This document shows, one piece after another, positions 8,350 through 19,380 of a stretch of DNA of 64,000 nt (positions are counted from its first letter, which is position 1; every line of letters begins with the position of its first letter). Both the position numbers and the translations under genes were made by a program. Under the pieces are notes generated by a model. That model saw only the letters and a program-made list of their open reading frames with translations. It did no database searches and was not told the DNA's origin. The stretch comes from Opitutus sp. (GTDB lineage Bacteria > Verrucomicrobiota > Verrucomicrobiae > Opitutales > Opitutaceae). The stretch covers positions 1-64,000 of the forward strand of contig SIBR01000013.1 of NCBI GenBank assembly GCA_009695065.1, read 5' to 3'.

Positions 8350-9236
8350 GGAATGCGCACAATTCGCGCCGCCACGGGCGGCTGCACCGCTTCCGCCAAC
8401 GCCGCCGGTTCAAACACCGCATCGGACAAATCGACGTCCAACGCCGCGCCCGTGACGATGAAACGGGTCTTGTCGCGCGTGATCTCGTTGCGCAGATCGA
8501 ACGACTTGGGAATCCACTGTTCGCCGCCTTTTTGCGGGTCGACGATTTTCTTGAGATCGAGCAGCGCCATGGTCTTAAGCACCTCGCCCTTGGGACCGAA
8601 CAGCTCCGTCTGCATCAAGGCGTTGTACTGCGTGTCCAGAAAGCCGCGGGCGGCGGCGACTTCGGGACGCTGGGCGATGGACTCGGCTGGCGCCCGAAAC
8701 ACATACGCATAGGCGGGCCGGCCTCGGATACGGGTCACACTTTCGAGGGTCGCATTCGGCCAGTAAAGGAAGGGCATTTGCAGGTCGAATGCCGTGATTT
8801 CAATACTGGGAAACAGCGGTTCGAACGCGGCGGCTAGGCCCACTTGGACCACCTGCCCGCCCGTCAAACGCCAGAGAGCCGGACGCTCACCGTTTTGGAC
8901 AAGAAACCGGCGGGGCGCACCGGCCGCATCGACCAGTTCGACCCGGGTGATCGCACCCCGATCATTGCGTCCGCCCCACCACCGGCCGGAAACCACCGTC
9001 TCCGGCCCGCGCCGTGGCAAAGACCGCAGCTCGAATTGCAAATAATACCGGCCGGAAATGCCGGAGAGCCGAAACTGCTCCAGGATCTGCCGCGCCTCGG
9101 CCGCGGTGGGTTTGCCCACCTGGGCGAGTTCGGGTGGCCGGTTGGGTGCAGCCGCCCGGACGACCGCGCTCAAAACGCAGAAGACAAAAAAAGCCCGCCA
9201 AAGAGTGGCGGGCCTGATTTTTCCCAAACGGGCCAT
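8346..9236 (-). CDS. Exported LolA-like (outer-membrane lipoprotein-sorting type) protein
   Basis: A 296-residue protein with a signal peptide (basic start MARLGKIRPATLWR, hydrophobic AFFVFCVLSAVV). The mature part has features of the lipoprotein-sorting-like beta fold: GISGRYYLQFELRSLPRRGP, LWRLTGGQVVQV, and a final MALLDLKKI...WIPKSFDLRN. Such domains carry lipoproteins or other hydrophobic cargo in the periplasm; the specific role here is unknown. It starts ten bases after secG, and its first codons contain a terminator-like hairpin. It is coupled to the HAD gene. Confidence 0.65.
   Translation of the reverse strand: MARLGKIRPATLWRAFFVFCVLSAVVRAAAPNRPPELAQVGKPTAAEARQILEQFRLSGISGRYYLQFELRSLPRRGPETVVSGRWWGGRNDRGAITRVELVDAAGAPRRFLVQNGERPALWRLTGGQVVQVGLAAAFEPLFPSIEITAFDLQMPFLYWPNATLESVTRIRGRPAYAYVFRAPAESIAQRPEVAAARGFLDTQYNALMQTELFGPKGEVLKTMALLDLKKIVDPQKGGEQWIPKSFDLRNEITRDKTRFIVTGAALDVDLSDAVFEPAALAEAVQPPVAARIVRIP
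9186..9219 (-). terminator. Intrinsic terminator-like hairpin just after secG
   Basis: On the minus strand a perfect 7-bp stem (GCCCGCC/GGCGGGC, 9193-9213, 7-base loop) is followed by seven T residues (9192-9186) and preceded by a short A run. This is a strong rho-independent terminator or attenuator shape. It lies inside the signal-peptide coding region of the next gene, so it could separate the secG and downstream transcripts. Confidence 0.6.
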
Positions 9237-9245
9237 CCGTCAGGG

Positions 9246-9623
9246 CTATTTCGCGCCCGCCGGAGTCGCGGCCGGGAGTGTGACGCCCGGTGCGGGCGTC
9301 GCCGCAGCATTCGTCGCCGATGGGACTACCGCAGGCGCGGCAATCGCCGGCAGGGCACTGCCCGCCGCAACGTCCGGGTGCTTCCGTTCGTAGATGCGCC
9401 CGAGATAGAGGGCGAACGCCAGCACGAAAAAGATGATCGCCGCGTAAATGGTGGACTTGCTGAGCACGTTGCTCGTGTCGGCGCCGAACGCCGCCTCAGC
9501 GGCACCACCGCCCAGCGCGGCACCCATGCCGCCGTCCTTCGACTTCTGCGCCAGCACCACGAGGATGAGGAACAGCGAGACGAGGATCAGGATGAAGGTG
9601 AGGATTCCCAAGACGATGCTCAT
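9246..9623 (-). CDS. secG: SecG protein-export membrane subunit
   Basis: A 125-residue SecG. The first membrane helix ([20 protein letters not shown]) leads into the conserved cytoplasmic loop [20 protein letters not shown] with [13 protein letters not shown], then the second helix ([15 protein letters not shown]). It is part of the SecYEG translocon. The C-terminal 40 residues are a Pro/Ala-rich tail, longer than in E. coli but common in related phyla. It lies downstream of parB in the same direction. Confidence 0.93.
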   Translation of the reverse strand: MSIVLGILTFILILVSLFLILVVLAQKSKDGGMGAALGGGAAEAAFGADTSNVLSKSTIYAAIIFFVLAFALYLGRIYERKHPDVAAGSALPAIAAPAVVPSATNAAATPAPGVTLPAATPAGAK

Positions 9624-9738
9624 GTGGATGGAAAGGGTTCAGAAGTGCCGGTGAGAATAGCGGTTGTCAACCCGGCTGCACCAAACGGGCTCGCCGCAGG
9701 AAAACGGACCCTTTCGGGCCCGGGCACCCGGCCGACGG

Positions 9739-10674
9739 TCATGCTTCGACGCCAAGCCTTTCCAAAAGCCGCTGCAAATCCTCGTTGCCACGGTACTCGA
9801 TCACAATCCGGCCCTTTTTCGGCGAATGCAGGACGGCAACGCGGGCTCCCAGATGGGAAGTCAGTTTGCGTTCGATGCCGGCGACCGCGGCCGCATCCTT
9901 CGCAGACAGGACCGCCCGGGCCGGTCGCGACGGGGTTCCCCGGGCGGCCTTCGCCGACAACGCCAGTTTTTCGGTACCGCGAACGCTAAGCCCTTCCTCA
10001 ATGACCCGCCGCGCGACCAGCGAACGCTGCGCCGCATCCTCCACCCCAAGCAAGACCTTGGCATGCCCGACACTGAGGAGGCCCTTGGCGACAAAACCCT
10101 GCAACTCGCCATCGAGCGAAAGCAGGCGCAGCGCGTTGGCCACGCTGGCACGGCCTTTGCCCACGCGCTCCGCCGCCGTCTCCTGAGTGAGGTCGAAATC
10201 GCGGATGAGGCTCGCATAGCCGTGCGCCTCTTCGATCGGATTGAGACCCTCGCGCTGTAGATTCTCGATCAGCCCGAGCGCGGCGGACGAAGCGTTGCTC
10301 GCCTCCACAATGCGCGCCGGAATCGTTTTGATTTTCAGTTGCTGGAACGCCCGCCAACGCCGTTCGCCCGCGATGAGCTGAAATTTATCGGCGTGTTTAC
10401 GCACCACCACGGGCTGCAACAAGCCTTCGGAGCGGATGCTCTCCGCCAGTTCGGTCAGCTGGTCCGGCGGAATCTCCCGCCGGGCCTGATACGGGCTGGG
10501 TTCGATCAGGTGCACCGCGATTTCCTGATAGCCCACTGCGGGCACCGGAGCCGGCGCGGTGGCCGCAAGGGCGTTGGCCACAGGCGTCGGCGAGGGGGCG
10601 ACGACAGGTTTCGCCGCGGCAATGAGTCCGCCGAGGCCGCGCCCGAGGCGGGATTTGGATGGTGCTGCCGACAT
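9739..10674 (-). CDS. parB: Chromosome-partitioning protein ParB
   Basis: A 311-residue ParB. It has the N-terminal basic ParA-interacting segment (KSRLGRGLGGLIAAAKP), box I around LIEPSPYQARREIPPDQL, box II GERRWRAFQQL (CTPase/DNA-clamp region), a helix-turn-helix with LTQETAAERVGKGRASVANA, and a C-terminal dimerisation segment ending RLGVEA. It binds parS and loads as a sliding clamp for origin segregation. No parA is in the window; no parS was confidently found. It follows the LysM gene by three bases. Confidence 0.94.
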   Translation of the reverse strand: MSAAPSKSRLGRGLGGLIAAAKPVVAPSPTPVANALAATAPAPVPAVGYQEIAVHLIEPSPYQARREIPPDQLTELAESIRSEGLLQPVVVRKHADKFQLIAGERRWRAFQQLKIKTIPARIVEASNASSAALGLIENLQREGLNPIEEAHGYASLIRDFDLTQETAAERVGKGRASVANALRLLSLDGELQGFVAKGLLSVGHAKVLLGVEDAAQRSLVARRVIEEGLSVRGTEKLALSAKAARGTPSRPARAVLSAKDAAAVAGIERKLTSHLGARVAVLHSPKKGRIVIEYRGNEDLQRLLERLGVEA

Positions 10675-10677
10675 GGG

Positions 10678-11238
10678 TTATTTGCCTCCGGGAATGAAAA
10701 GGGTTTGGCCAACGACGAGGCGATCGGGATCCGGAAGCTTGTTGGCGTTGACGATGTCCTGCTTTTTCACCCCGGTTTTTTTCGCTATCCCCGCGAGGCT
10801 GTCGCCTTTTTGCACGGTATAGCTGATGCCATCCTTCGAATAATTTTCCGAGAACGAAGCCGCGACGACCGGCCGCGACGCCTGCGCTTTGGCGAGCGAA
10901 TCCAGGGCGGCGTTCGTATCGCGGCCGAGCTTCTCCATGCCGGCGCTCACCTGCTGCAGAGTTTCGTTCCGGGAGACGGTTACCGCGCTCTTCATCGTGC
11001 GACTGAGGTCCGCCACCGCTTCGTTCAGCTGCGCAAGAGTGACGTAGGAATGGCTGGTTCGCTGCCGCAGATCCGCGTTTTCGCGCTCGAGCTGCTCCAG
11101 GCGCAGCGTGAGCTCGCCGACCCGCTGTGTCAGCCCGCGCACGTCCTCCCGCAGATTGGCGAACTCCAACTGCGACGGGAGATTTTGAGCCAACGCCACC
11201 GTGGAAAGGGCGCTGCCGATGAACAAACATTTCCACAT
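10678..11238 (-). CDS. Secreted coiled-coil protein with C-terminal LysM domain
   Basis: A 186-residue exported protein. The signal peptide MWKCLFIGSALSTVALAQ is followed by a heptad-rich coiled coil (about 25-70: LREDVRGLTQRVGELTLRLE), a linker, and a C-terminal LysM (YTVQKGDSLAGIAKKTGVKK...PDRLVVGQTLFIPGG) that binds peptidoglycan. The architecture suggests a cell-envelope organiser. The start at 11238 was chosen because it gives the signal peptide; the frame continues upstream to 11316. It is the first gene of the run into parB and secG. Confidence 0.8.
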   Translation of the reverse strand: MWKCLFIGSALSTVALAQNLPSQLEFANLREDVRGLTQRVGELTLRLEQLERENADLRQRTSHSYVTLAQLNEAVADLSRTMKSAVTVSRNETLQQVSAGMEKLGRDTNAALDSLAKAQASRPVVAASFSENYSKDGISYTVQKGDSLAGIAKKTGVKKQDIVNANKLPDPDRLVVGQTLFIPGGK

Positions 11239-11357
11239 GGCGAAGCAGCTTGCCCAAAGCGTTTCCAAAAACAAGCGACATGTGGCGCGCCGCGCCGCGG
11301 ATTCACCCGGACGCATCGCAAGGTAATTTGCGAGCGTCCTCCGTCCCCGGTTTGCCG

Positions 11358-12122
11358 ATGAAGCGCCTCGCTTTGCCTGTCATTTTTCTGCCGCTCCTCC
11401 TGCACGCGGCGCCACCGCCCGAACTGGCCGGCGCCTTGGAACGCCGGCGGGGCCAAGGCAGCTATTCGTGGGAGGTTATCAACGGCGACCCCGGGCCCGT
11501 CGCGCAGAATTTAGAAACGCGACGCGGCACCGTCAAGACCGTCCAGCAAAACATGTCGCCGAACGTCAAAGGCAGCATCGACCTCGCTGGCGAGACCCTG
11601 ATCGTGAGGGAATGGGCGGACGGAATGCGGCTTGAAACGCTCATTGCCACCGATGGCACGATGGTCACTCACACGCTGGAAGGGTGGCTGACGAATCAGG
11701 AAATTCTCACCTTGCAGGCCGAGGAGCGCCTCCGGGACGGTGGGCCCAACGATCGATTCGTTTGGCTGCGCCGCGCCGACCGGCCCGATGTTCGCCGACC
11801 GGAACAGGAACTGACGCCCCTGCTTAAAACCAATGCAAAATTCGAAATGACGGCCGGCGACACTTTCGTTCTGAACGGGCGTGTCGGCGAAGGAGATACG
11901 CAGCAACCCTACGACGTGACCATCGCGATGCACCTCCGCGGCGGGATGATTCGCGATTACGAAATTACCCTCGAAGGCGGGCAACCGGTGTCCCGGGCCC
12001 GGGTGAAGGTTCCGGTCAGGGACCACCGAATCGTGATTCTCACCTACGTGCCCATCGCGAGCGGCAAAGTGCCGGCTGAGGCCCGCGAAAAGCTGAAAGC
12101 GGCAAAGACCGGACGGCGCTGA
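11358..12122 (+). CDS. Secreted protein of unknown function
   Basis: 254 residues with a clear signal peptide (MKRLALPVIFLPLLLHAA, ATG at 11358). The mature protein has no domain I recognise; it alternates short strands (GTVKTVQQNMSPNVKGSIDL, FEMTAGDTFVLNGRVGEGDT) suggesting a beta-rich fold, and ends in a basic tail KLKAAKTGRR. It is divergent from the LysM gene with 119 bases between, and convergent with fmt. Confidence 0.65.
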   Translation: MKRLALPVIFLPLLLHAAPPPELAGALERRRGQGSYSWEVINGDPGPVAQNLETRRGTVKTVQQNMSPNVKGSIDLAGETLIVREWADGMRLETLIATDGTMVTHTLEGWLTNQEILTLQAEERLRDGGPNDRFVWLRRADRPDVRRPEQELTPLLKTNAKFEMTAGDTFVLNGRVGEGDTQQPYDVTIAMHLRGGMIRDYEITLEGGQPVSRARVKVPVRDHRIVILTYVPIASGKVPAEAREKLKAAKTGRR

Positions 12123-12147
12123 AGATCCGCGCATCGCGCGGTCCACC

Positions 12148-13158
12148 TTACTTCGGCGGGACCAAAAGCGCCGGCATGAGTCGCGACGAGATCTGCGTGC
12201 CAGCCACCACCGGAAACCCGCGGAGAAAGTCCGCGGCCGGCAGCATTTTTCCTCCCGGCCGTTGCAGCCGTCTGAATCTGACCACGCCCTCCCCCGTGCC
12301 AACCAGCAATCCCTCCGCATCCGAACCCAGAACGTTTCCAGGAGAAATTTGCGCAGTCGATCCAGAGGCACCAGCGGAAGGTTCCGCTGGTGCAATGTCC
12401 GCCAAACCCACTTTCACCGGTTGACCGCCCAAATCGACGCTGCAGGTGGGCCAGGGAAACAGCCCGTTTATCTGCGCTGCCAGCACCGCCGCCGGACGGT
12501 TAAAATCGAGCGCCCCGTCCTCTTTCTGCAACTTTCGACAAAAAGTCGCCGCCCGCTCGTCCTGCTCGACGAAGCTGAGCGTGCCCGCCGCGAGGCGGGG
12601 CAGCGTCCTCGTCAGGAGCGGCACGCCGGCGGCCGCAAGATTCGCCTCGACGTCAGCGGCCGTGTCCAATGGCCGAATCGCGATCGGCTCGGCGTCAGCC
12701 ACAGGGCCGGCGTCGAGGCGCCTCACCACGCGCATCAGACTTACCCCGGTAATGCGTTCGCCGCAGGCCACGGCGGTTTGAATCGGAGAGGCCCCACGGT
12801 ATTTGGGTAACAGGGAGGTATGGAGATTGAGCATACCCAAACGTGGAATTGCGATGAAGTCATCGCGCAGGATGTGCCCATAAGCCATGATCAGGCCGAC
12901 GTCGGGCGCGAGGGCCGTCAGTTCGATGCGCACGGCGGCGGTGATTTTTTCCGGCTGGTAGACCGGGAGTCCATGTTCGAGCGCCCAGAGCTTGATCACA
13001 TTTGGCTGCACCTGTTGGCCGCGCCCGGAAGGACGATCGGGCTGGGTGAATACCCCCGCGACCTGCGCGCAAAAAGCTCCGTCCGCAACAATCCATCGTA
13101 ACAGAGGCAGTGCGATGGCATCGGAACCGAAAAATACGAGACGGAGAGGAACAGCCAT
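12148..13158 (-). CDS. fmt: Methionyl-tRNA formyltransferase
   Basis: A 336-residue Fmt that formylates initiator Met-tRNA with 10-formyl-THF. It has the N-terminal formyltransferase core (LVFFGSDAIALPLL), the signature block NLHTSLLPKYRGASPIQ with catalytic Asn/His, GVSLMRVVRRLDAGPV, and a C-terminal OB-like domain (FNRPAAVLAAQINGLFPWP). The length is slightly above the usual 310-320. No peptide deformylase gene is adjacent. Confidence 0.93.
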   Translation of the reverse strand: MAVPLRLVFFGSDAIALPLLRWIVADGAFCAQVAGVFTQPDRPSGRGQQVQPNVIKLWALEHGLPVYQPEKITAAVRIELTALAPDVGLIMAYGHILRDDFIAIPRLGMLNLHTSLLPKYRGASPIQTAVACGERITGVSLMRVVRRLDAGPVADAEPIAIRPLDTAADVEANLAAAGVPLLTRTLPRLAAGTLSFVEQDERAATFCRKLQKEDGALDFNRPAAVLAAQINGLFPWPTCSVDLGGQPVKVGLADIAPAEPSAGASGSTAQISPGNVLGSDAEGLLVGTGEGVVRFRRLQRPGGKMLPAADFLRGFPVVAGTQISSRLMPALLVPPK

Positions 13159-13485
13159 GTGGAGTTGGATCTATCCGTCCGGCCCGCCGGGTAAAGCCCT
13201 GGGTGGCCGAACCGAACTAAATCAGATCGATCTCCCGCCCGTCGCCAACCGGAGACAAACTGAACCCGTGAAGGTGCAGTAAAATCTGGTTCGCCTCTCC
13301 CAAACGTTGAAAACCGGTCAAACGTGCGCTCCGACGGGCGGTTGAAGTAAGCCAGCCTTCTCAAGCGTCTCTCGCTCCACGGGCTGACCCCGCCAGCGGG
13401 CCGGGATGGTCCAGCCGGTTTGGCCTTAAACCGCACATTTTTTCGTTAGACTTCGGCTTGATGCGTCGGCATTCCTCCTTGGCGT
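13159..13485. other. Intergenic stretch without a supported gene
   Basis: About 327 bases upstream of fmt and of the kinase remnant. No start with a plausible coding frame or RNA gene is visible. On the minus strand a 35-codon open segment containing GWTIPARWRGQPVERETLEK has protein-like composition but follows a stop directly and has no start; it might be a gene remnant. Confidence 0.4.
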
Positions 13486-13971
13486 ATGGCCGAGAACTCG
13501 AAGCGCAAGGCGTTCCTGATCCTTGCTCTGGCTTTTAGCCTCATCATCGCTTTTTTCGCCTTGGTCGTGGCCGTTGTGAACGACGACGAACTGCGGGAAA
13601 GACTCGGCGTCACATTTTATATCGTCGGCTTTTCGATCGTCGGCTGCGTCCTGCTCGTGCTGGCCGGTTACGTATGGGACAGCTCACTCATAACCCGGCT
13701 GCGGACCCTTCGCTCCTCCGTGCCGATCGTCGCCGGCGACGCCGCCGATGCCGAGCCCGATCACGACGAAATCATCGGCCTAGCCCGCAACATCGAGCGC
13801 ATGGCCCAAGCGCTGCAAAAGACCGAGGCCATGGGCGGCTCGATCTCCGTCGACAGCAAACCCGGCGAGGGCACGACGTTCCGTTTCTCACTCCTGACGG
13901 ACTACGAAAAAGGCGACCCAATACCGCCATTTCCGATGCGATCGGGGCAGGCCGAGTCTATTTCATCGTAG
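13486..13971 (+). pseudogene. Membrane histidine kinase remnant, middle deleted in frame
   Basis: A 161-residue open frame that fuses the two ends of a sensor kinase. Residues 1-70 hold two membrane helices (AFLILALAFSLIIAFFALVV; FYIVGFSIVGCVLLVLAGYV), and residues 75-115 a HAMP-like segment (DEIIGLARNIERMAQALQKT). The sequence then jumps into the last strand of a HATPase domain (MGGSISVDSKPGEGTTFRFS). The phospho-accepting His domain and nearly all of the ATPase are absent, so it cannot signal. The join lies at about 13825-13835. It is convergent with ahcY. Confidence 0.7.
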
Positions 13972-14074
13972 GCCACCCGCGACTCTCCTAAGGAGCAAGG
14001 GCAAGATCTTGCGCAGATCTACTTGATCGGAGGGGACCGGGACCCTTTCCCTTCGCAGTGGCCCGCGCAACGTT

Positions 14075-15499
<1,425 letters not shown>

Positions 15500-15537
15500 G
15501 GAGAAAAGGATTAGGTTGGGCTTCAGGGACGCTCTTT

Positions 15538-16728
<1,191 letters not shown>

Positions 16729-16881
16729 AAAGTAAAGCTCATGAGCAAAGCAGCAAAAGGGTCGCTCGCAAGCGAAATATCAACATATACCGATTTCGTG
16801 ATACATAGAAAATCAGCCGGTGGATTTTCCGGCCGGCAACTTCCCGTTGCGCCGGAGTTCGGCGTCTTCACACTCGCGGTA

Positions 16882-17034
16882 ATGGATCCATTATCCGCGG
16901 CAATCCCGATCAGCCTGACGGGGCGCAAGATTTTGGTCGCGGACGATGATCGGATGAATCTCCGCATCCTCGGTGGGATTTTACGCGCGGAAGCCGGCCG
17001 GCCGCGCCGCGGCTCCCGGTCCCTATTTGTCTAG
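16882..17034 (+). pseudogene. Stub of a response-regulator receiver domain
   Basis: Fifty codons from ATG at 16882. Residues 8-33 (ISLTGRKILVADDDRMNLRI) are an excellent first strand and acidic pocket of a CheY-like receiver, but the frame turns into unrelated sequence after GGILRAEAG, before the phospho-accepting Asp, and ends inside the 3' end of the convergent uracil-DNA glycosylase gene. It is a truncated, non-functional fragment. The histidine kinase remnant lies about 3 kb away, so a two-component pair may have been lost together (inference). Confidence 0.6.
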
Positions 17035-17949
17035 AAAGTAGCCACGCTGCTTTTCGGAAATCGGCTGCTCCGCACGCTCCATGGCCTTCAGGAGATCTTC
17101 CCAAATCAGGCGCTTTTTCCGATTCGTCGGTTCGCGCAGGATGTAGCTGGGATGGTACGTCACCATCAATGGCTTGCCGGCGAACTCGTGCCACCGGCCG
17201 CGCACGTCACCGAGCGCCTTGAACGTGCCAAACCCAAGGAGCCCCTCCGCCGCCGTTTTGCCCAGCGCGACGAGCAAATCCGGATTCACGACCTCGATCT
17301 GCGCCCGGAGATACGGCAGGCAGTAGCGCATTTCCTCGGCCGTCGGCGGGCGGTTGCCAACCTGCGACGCTCCGGCCGCCGCGGGCAGCTCCGGCCGCCA
17401 GTTCATGATGTTGCCGATATAGACCTCCTCGCGTTTCAAACCCATGCCCAGAATCATCTTCGTCAGCAGCTGCCCCGCGGGGCCGACAAACGGCTCGCCC
17501 TGAATTTCCTCCTCTCCGCCCGGCGCCTCGCCCACGAACATGATCTTCGCGTCGATCGAACCGACGCCGAAAACCACTTTTTTCCCCGGACGGATATGCG
17601 CCCGGCAGGTCGTGTCGCTGAGGACAATTTCGCGCAACGCGGCCCACCGCGCCGCCTTGTCGCCCGCCGGCAGGGTCACCGTCGGCACCGCGGGCAACGG
17701 AATTGATTCCGGTGTGGCCCGGTCCGGTTGCACGGACGCCAGGATCATCTCGCGGGAGGCCGCCCGCGGCCCGGGAGAATCCATCCCGGCCACCGCCCCG
17801 GCTGGCGGTGCCTTTTGCGTTCCAGCCCGGCGTACCTGCAGCACCGACTTCAACGCCGCGATGCTTTCATCCGAAACCGCGACGGTCCTCACTCCGGCGG
17901 TTTTCAGCCGGCGCAACTCAGCGGTGAGAGCAGAAAGGGCATTATGCAT
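17023..17949 (-). CDS. Uracil-DNA glycosylase, family 4-like
   Basis: 308 residues: a variable N-terminal 100-residue region, then a family-4 UDG core with motif A VGEAPGGEEEIQGEPFVGP, GNIMNWRPELP, and motif B HPSYILR. It removes uracil from DNA. The Fe-S cysteine pattern looks incomplete: the first pair reads CRAH instead of CxxC, and the residue about 16 after CLPYL is Leu. The cluster may therefore be absent or altered. Its start is three bases downstream of the ribE stop in the same direction. Confidence 0.8.
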   Translation of the reverse strand: MHNALSALTAELRRLKTAGVRTVAVSDESIAALKSVLQVRRAGTQKAPPAGAVAGMDSPGPRAASREMILASVQPDRATPESIPLPAVPTVTLPAGDKAARWAALREIVLSDTTCRAHIRPGKKVVFGVGSIDAKIMFVGEAPGGEEEIQGEPFVGPAGQLLTKMILGMGLKREEVYIGNIMNWRPELPAAAGASQVGNRPPTAEEMRYCLPYLRAQIEVVNPDLLVALGKTAAEGLLGFGTFKALGDVRGRWHEFAGKPLMVTYHPSYILREPTNRKKRLIWEDLLKAMERAEQPISEKQRGYFLDK

Positions 17950-17955
17950 CGGCGG

Positions 17956-18552
17956 CTAGACAACCCGTTTCTGCAGCAGTCTCTCAACGTGCTTGCCCAG
18001 CAGGTCGAACTCCAAATTTACCGGGTCACCGGCGCATTTCCCTCTCAGATTCGTGACGGCGAGCGTATGCGGAATCAGCCAGACCGCGATGCTCGTGTCG
18101 GTTACTTCCGCAATTGTCAGCGAAATGCCGTCGATGGCGATGCTCCCCTTGTGCACAAAATGCCGCGTATTTTCCGCCGGCACGCGTACCCGAAGATAGT
18201 GATCCTGACCGCGCGGTTCGAAGACCTCGATCACCCCCAGGGCATCGACGTGGCCGGTGACAAAGTGCCCGCTCACTTTTCCCCCGAACCGAAGACTCCG
18301 TTCGAGATTAACCAAGGCGCCCTCGCGCAACGCGGAAAAATTCGTCAACCGCCGCGTTTCCGCCAGCACATCGAAGCGCAGCGTAGTCGCGTCAAATCGC
18401 GCGGCGGTAAGACAGCACCCGTTGACTGCGATACTGTCGCCGACCGTCAGTTCCACGAGCGCAACCCGCGCCGAAATTGCCAGCTCCCAAGCCTCCGTCC
18501 CCTTGGCAAAGGCCAGGACGCGGCCCGTTTCCTCGACTATTCCAGTGAACAT
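17956..18552 (-). CDS. ribE: Riboflavin synthase alpha chain
   Basis: A 198-residue protein of two tandem lumazine-binding repeats: the first starts MFTGIVEETG with GDSIAVNGCCLT, the second has VSGHFVTGHVDALG and GSIAIDGISLTIAEV. It dismutates two 6,7-dimethyl-8-ribityllumazine molecules to riboflavin. The family start MFTGIVEETG at 18552 was chosen; an ATG three codons upstream is also possible. Other rib genes are not in the window. It is followed immediately by the uracil-DNA glycosylase gene. Confidence 0.93.
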   Translation of the reverse strand: MFTGIVEETGRVLAFAKGTEAWELAISARVALVELTVGDSIAVNGCCLTAARFDATTLRFDVLAETRRLTNFSALREGALVNLERSLRFGGKVSGHFVTGHVDALGVIEVFEPRGQDHYLRVRVPAENTRHFVHKGSIAIDGISLTIAEVTDTSIAVWLIPHTLAVTNLRGKCAGDPVNLEFDLLGKHVERLLQKRVV

Positions 18553-18780
18553 CGCCGTCATGGAAATCGTGAATCGACGCGTCGCCAAGCCACAAACAGC
18601 ATGGCCTCGTGGCGTTGCCACCCGATTCCGCCCGCCGCTGCGCATGGTCCATTTTGGACGACGAAGGAATAGCCCGGCCGTCCATTTCGTCGCAACGCGG
18701 TGCCAGGCCCGGGCCGCCGCCACTCCGATTTAAATCGCACCACCGAAACTCTTTTCTGAAGACTGTGCCCCTGCTTCCGC

Positions 18781-19380
18781 GTGGCCGACCTTGCCGAGAG
18801 CTATTCTCAGGAGTCTGAACCAGAACTCCTTCGACGCGCGCAAGCGGGCGAGGAGACGGCGTTCGGCATCCTGATGCGCGCTTCCTATGAGCCAATTTTC
18901 CGGCTCGTGCAGTCGATCGTTCACGATGAACACGCGGCACGCGACGTCTGCCAGGAGGTCTGGCTGACGGTCTGGCGCAGCCTGGGAAAGTTTCGCGGCG
19001 AGGCGAAGTTTTCCACCTGGGTGCATCCGATCGCCGTGCGCCGCGCCATCGATCATTTGCGCGGCCGACAGCGTTGGACCAAACGCTTTCTGCCGTTTCT
19101 GGTCGGCGACTCCGGCAACGGCGGCGGCACGCCGGAGCCGGTGGCGGACGGCAATCCCCGCGACGACCTGGAGAAGCGCGAGCACGCCGGCCGGTTTGAG
19201 CGTGCGATCGAGTCCTTGCCACCCAAGTATCGGGCCGTGCTCGCACTGCGCGAAATCCAAGGCCTTTCTTACGACGACATCGCCAAAAGCATCGACGTCC
19301 GTCGCGGCACCGTGATGTCGCGGTTGTTTAACGCACGCCGTTTGCTGGCGCAAAAACTAGAGGATCTGCCATGCGAATAA
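18781..19380 (+). CDS. ECF-type RNA polymerase sigma factor
   Basis: A 199-residue sigma-70 family ECF factor from a GTG start. Region 2 (AYEPIFRLVQSIVHDEHAAR, DVCQEVWLTVWRSLGKFRGE, KFSTWVHPIAVRRAIDHLRG) and region 4 (ESLPPKYRAVLALREIQGLS, YDDIAKSIDVRRGTVMSRLF) are complete, joined by a linker of about 40 residues. Usual ECFs read FSTWLYRIA where this has STWVHPIA. Its stop overlaps the next gene by ten bases, and a zinc-finger anti-sigma-like gene lies 0.9 kb downstream on the same strand. Confidence 0.9.
   Translation: MADLAESYSQESEPELLRRAQAGEETAFGILMRASYEPIFRLVQSIVHDEHAARDVCQEVWLTVWRSLGKFRGEAKFSTWVHPIAVRRAIDHLRGRQRWTKRFLPFLVGDSGNGGGTPEPVADGNPRDDLEKREHAGRFERAIESLPPKYRAVLALREIQGLSYDDIAKSIDVRRGTVMSRLFNARRLLAQKLEDLPCE

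Noticed and set aside
3576..9248. Genome-wide reassignment of UAG as a sense codon
   Set aside because: UAG ends trhO, the HAD gene and secG at natural C-termini, and reading through these gives sequence with no homology.
13300..13430. Short minus-strand open segment with GWTIPARWRGQPVERETLEK
   Set aside because: No start codon, a stop directly upstream and no family match; noted only as a possible remnant.
14004..14020. AGATCT...AGATCT inverted repeat between the kinase remnant and ahcY
   Set aside because: The stem is only 6 bp with no T run on either strand; not convincing as a terminator.
16729..16870. Possible SAM- or SAH-type riboswitch in the metK leader
   Set aside because: The leader is AT-rich and has a small CGCTTGCGAGCG hairpin, but I could not match the conserved cores of the SAM-I, SAM-II, SAM/SAH or SAH classes. 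A covariance-model search would decide.
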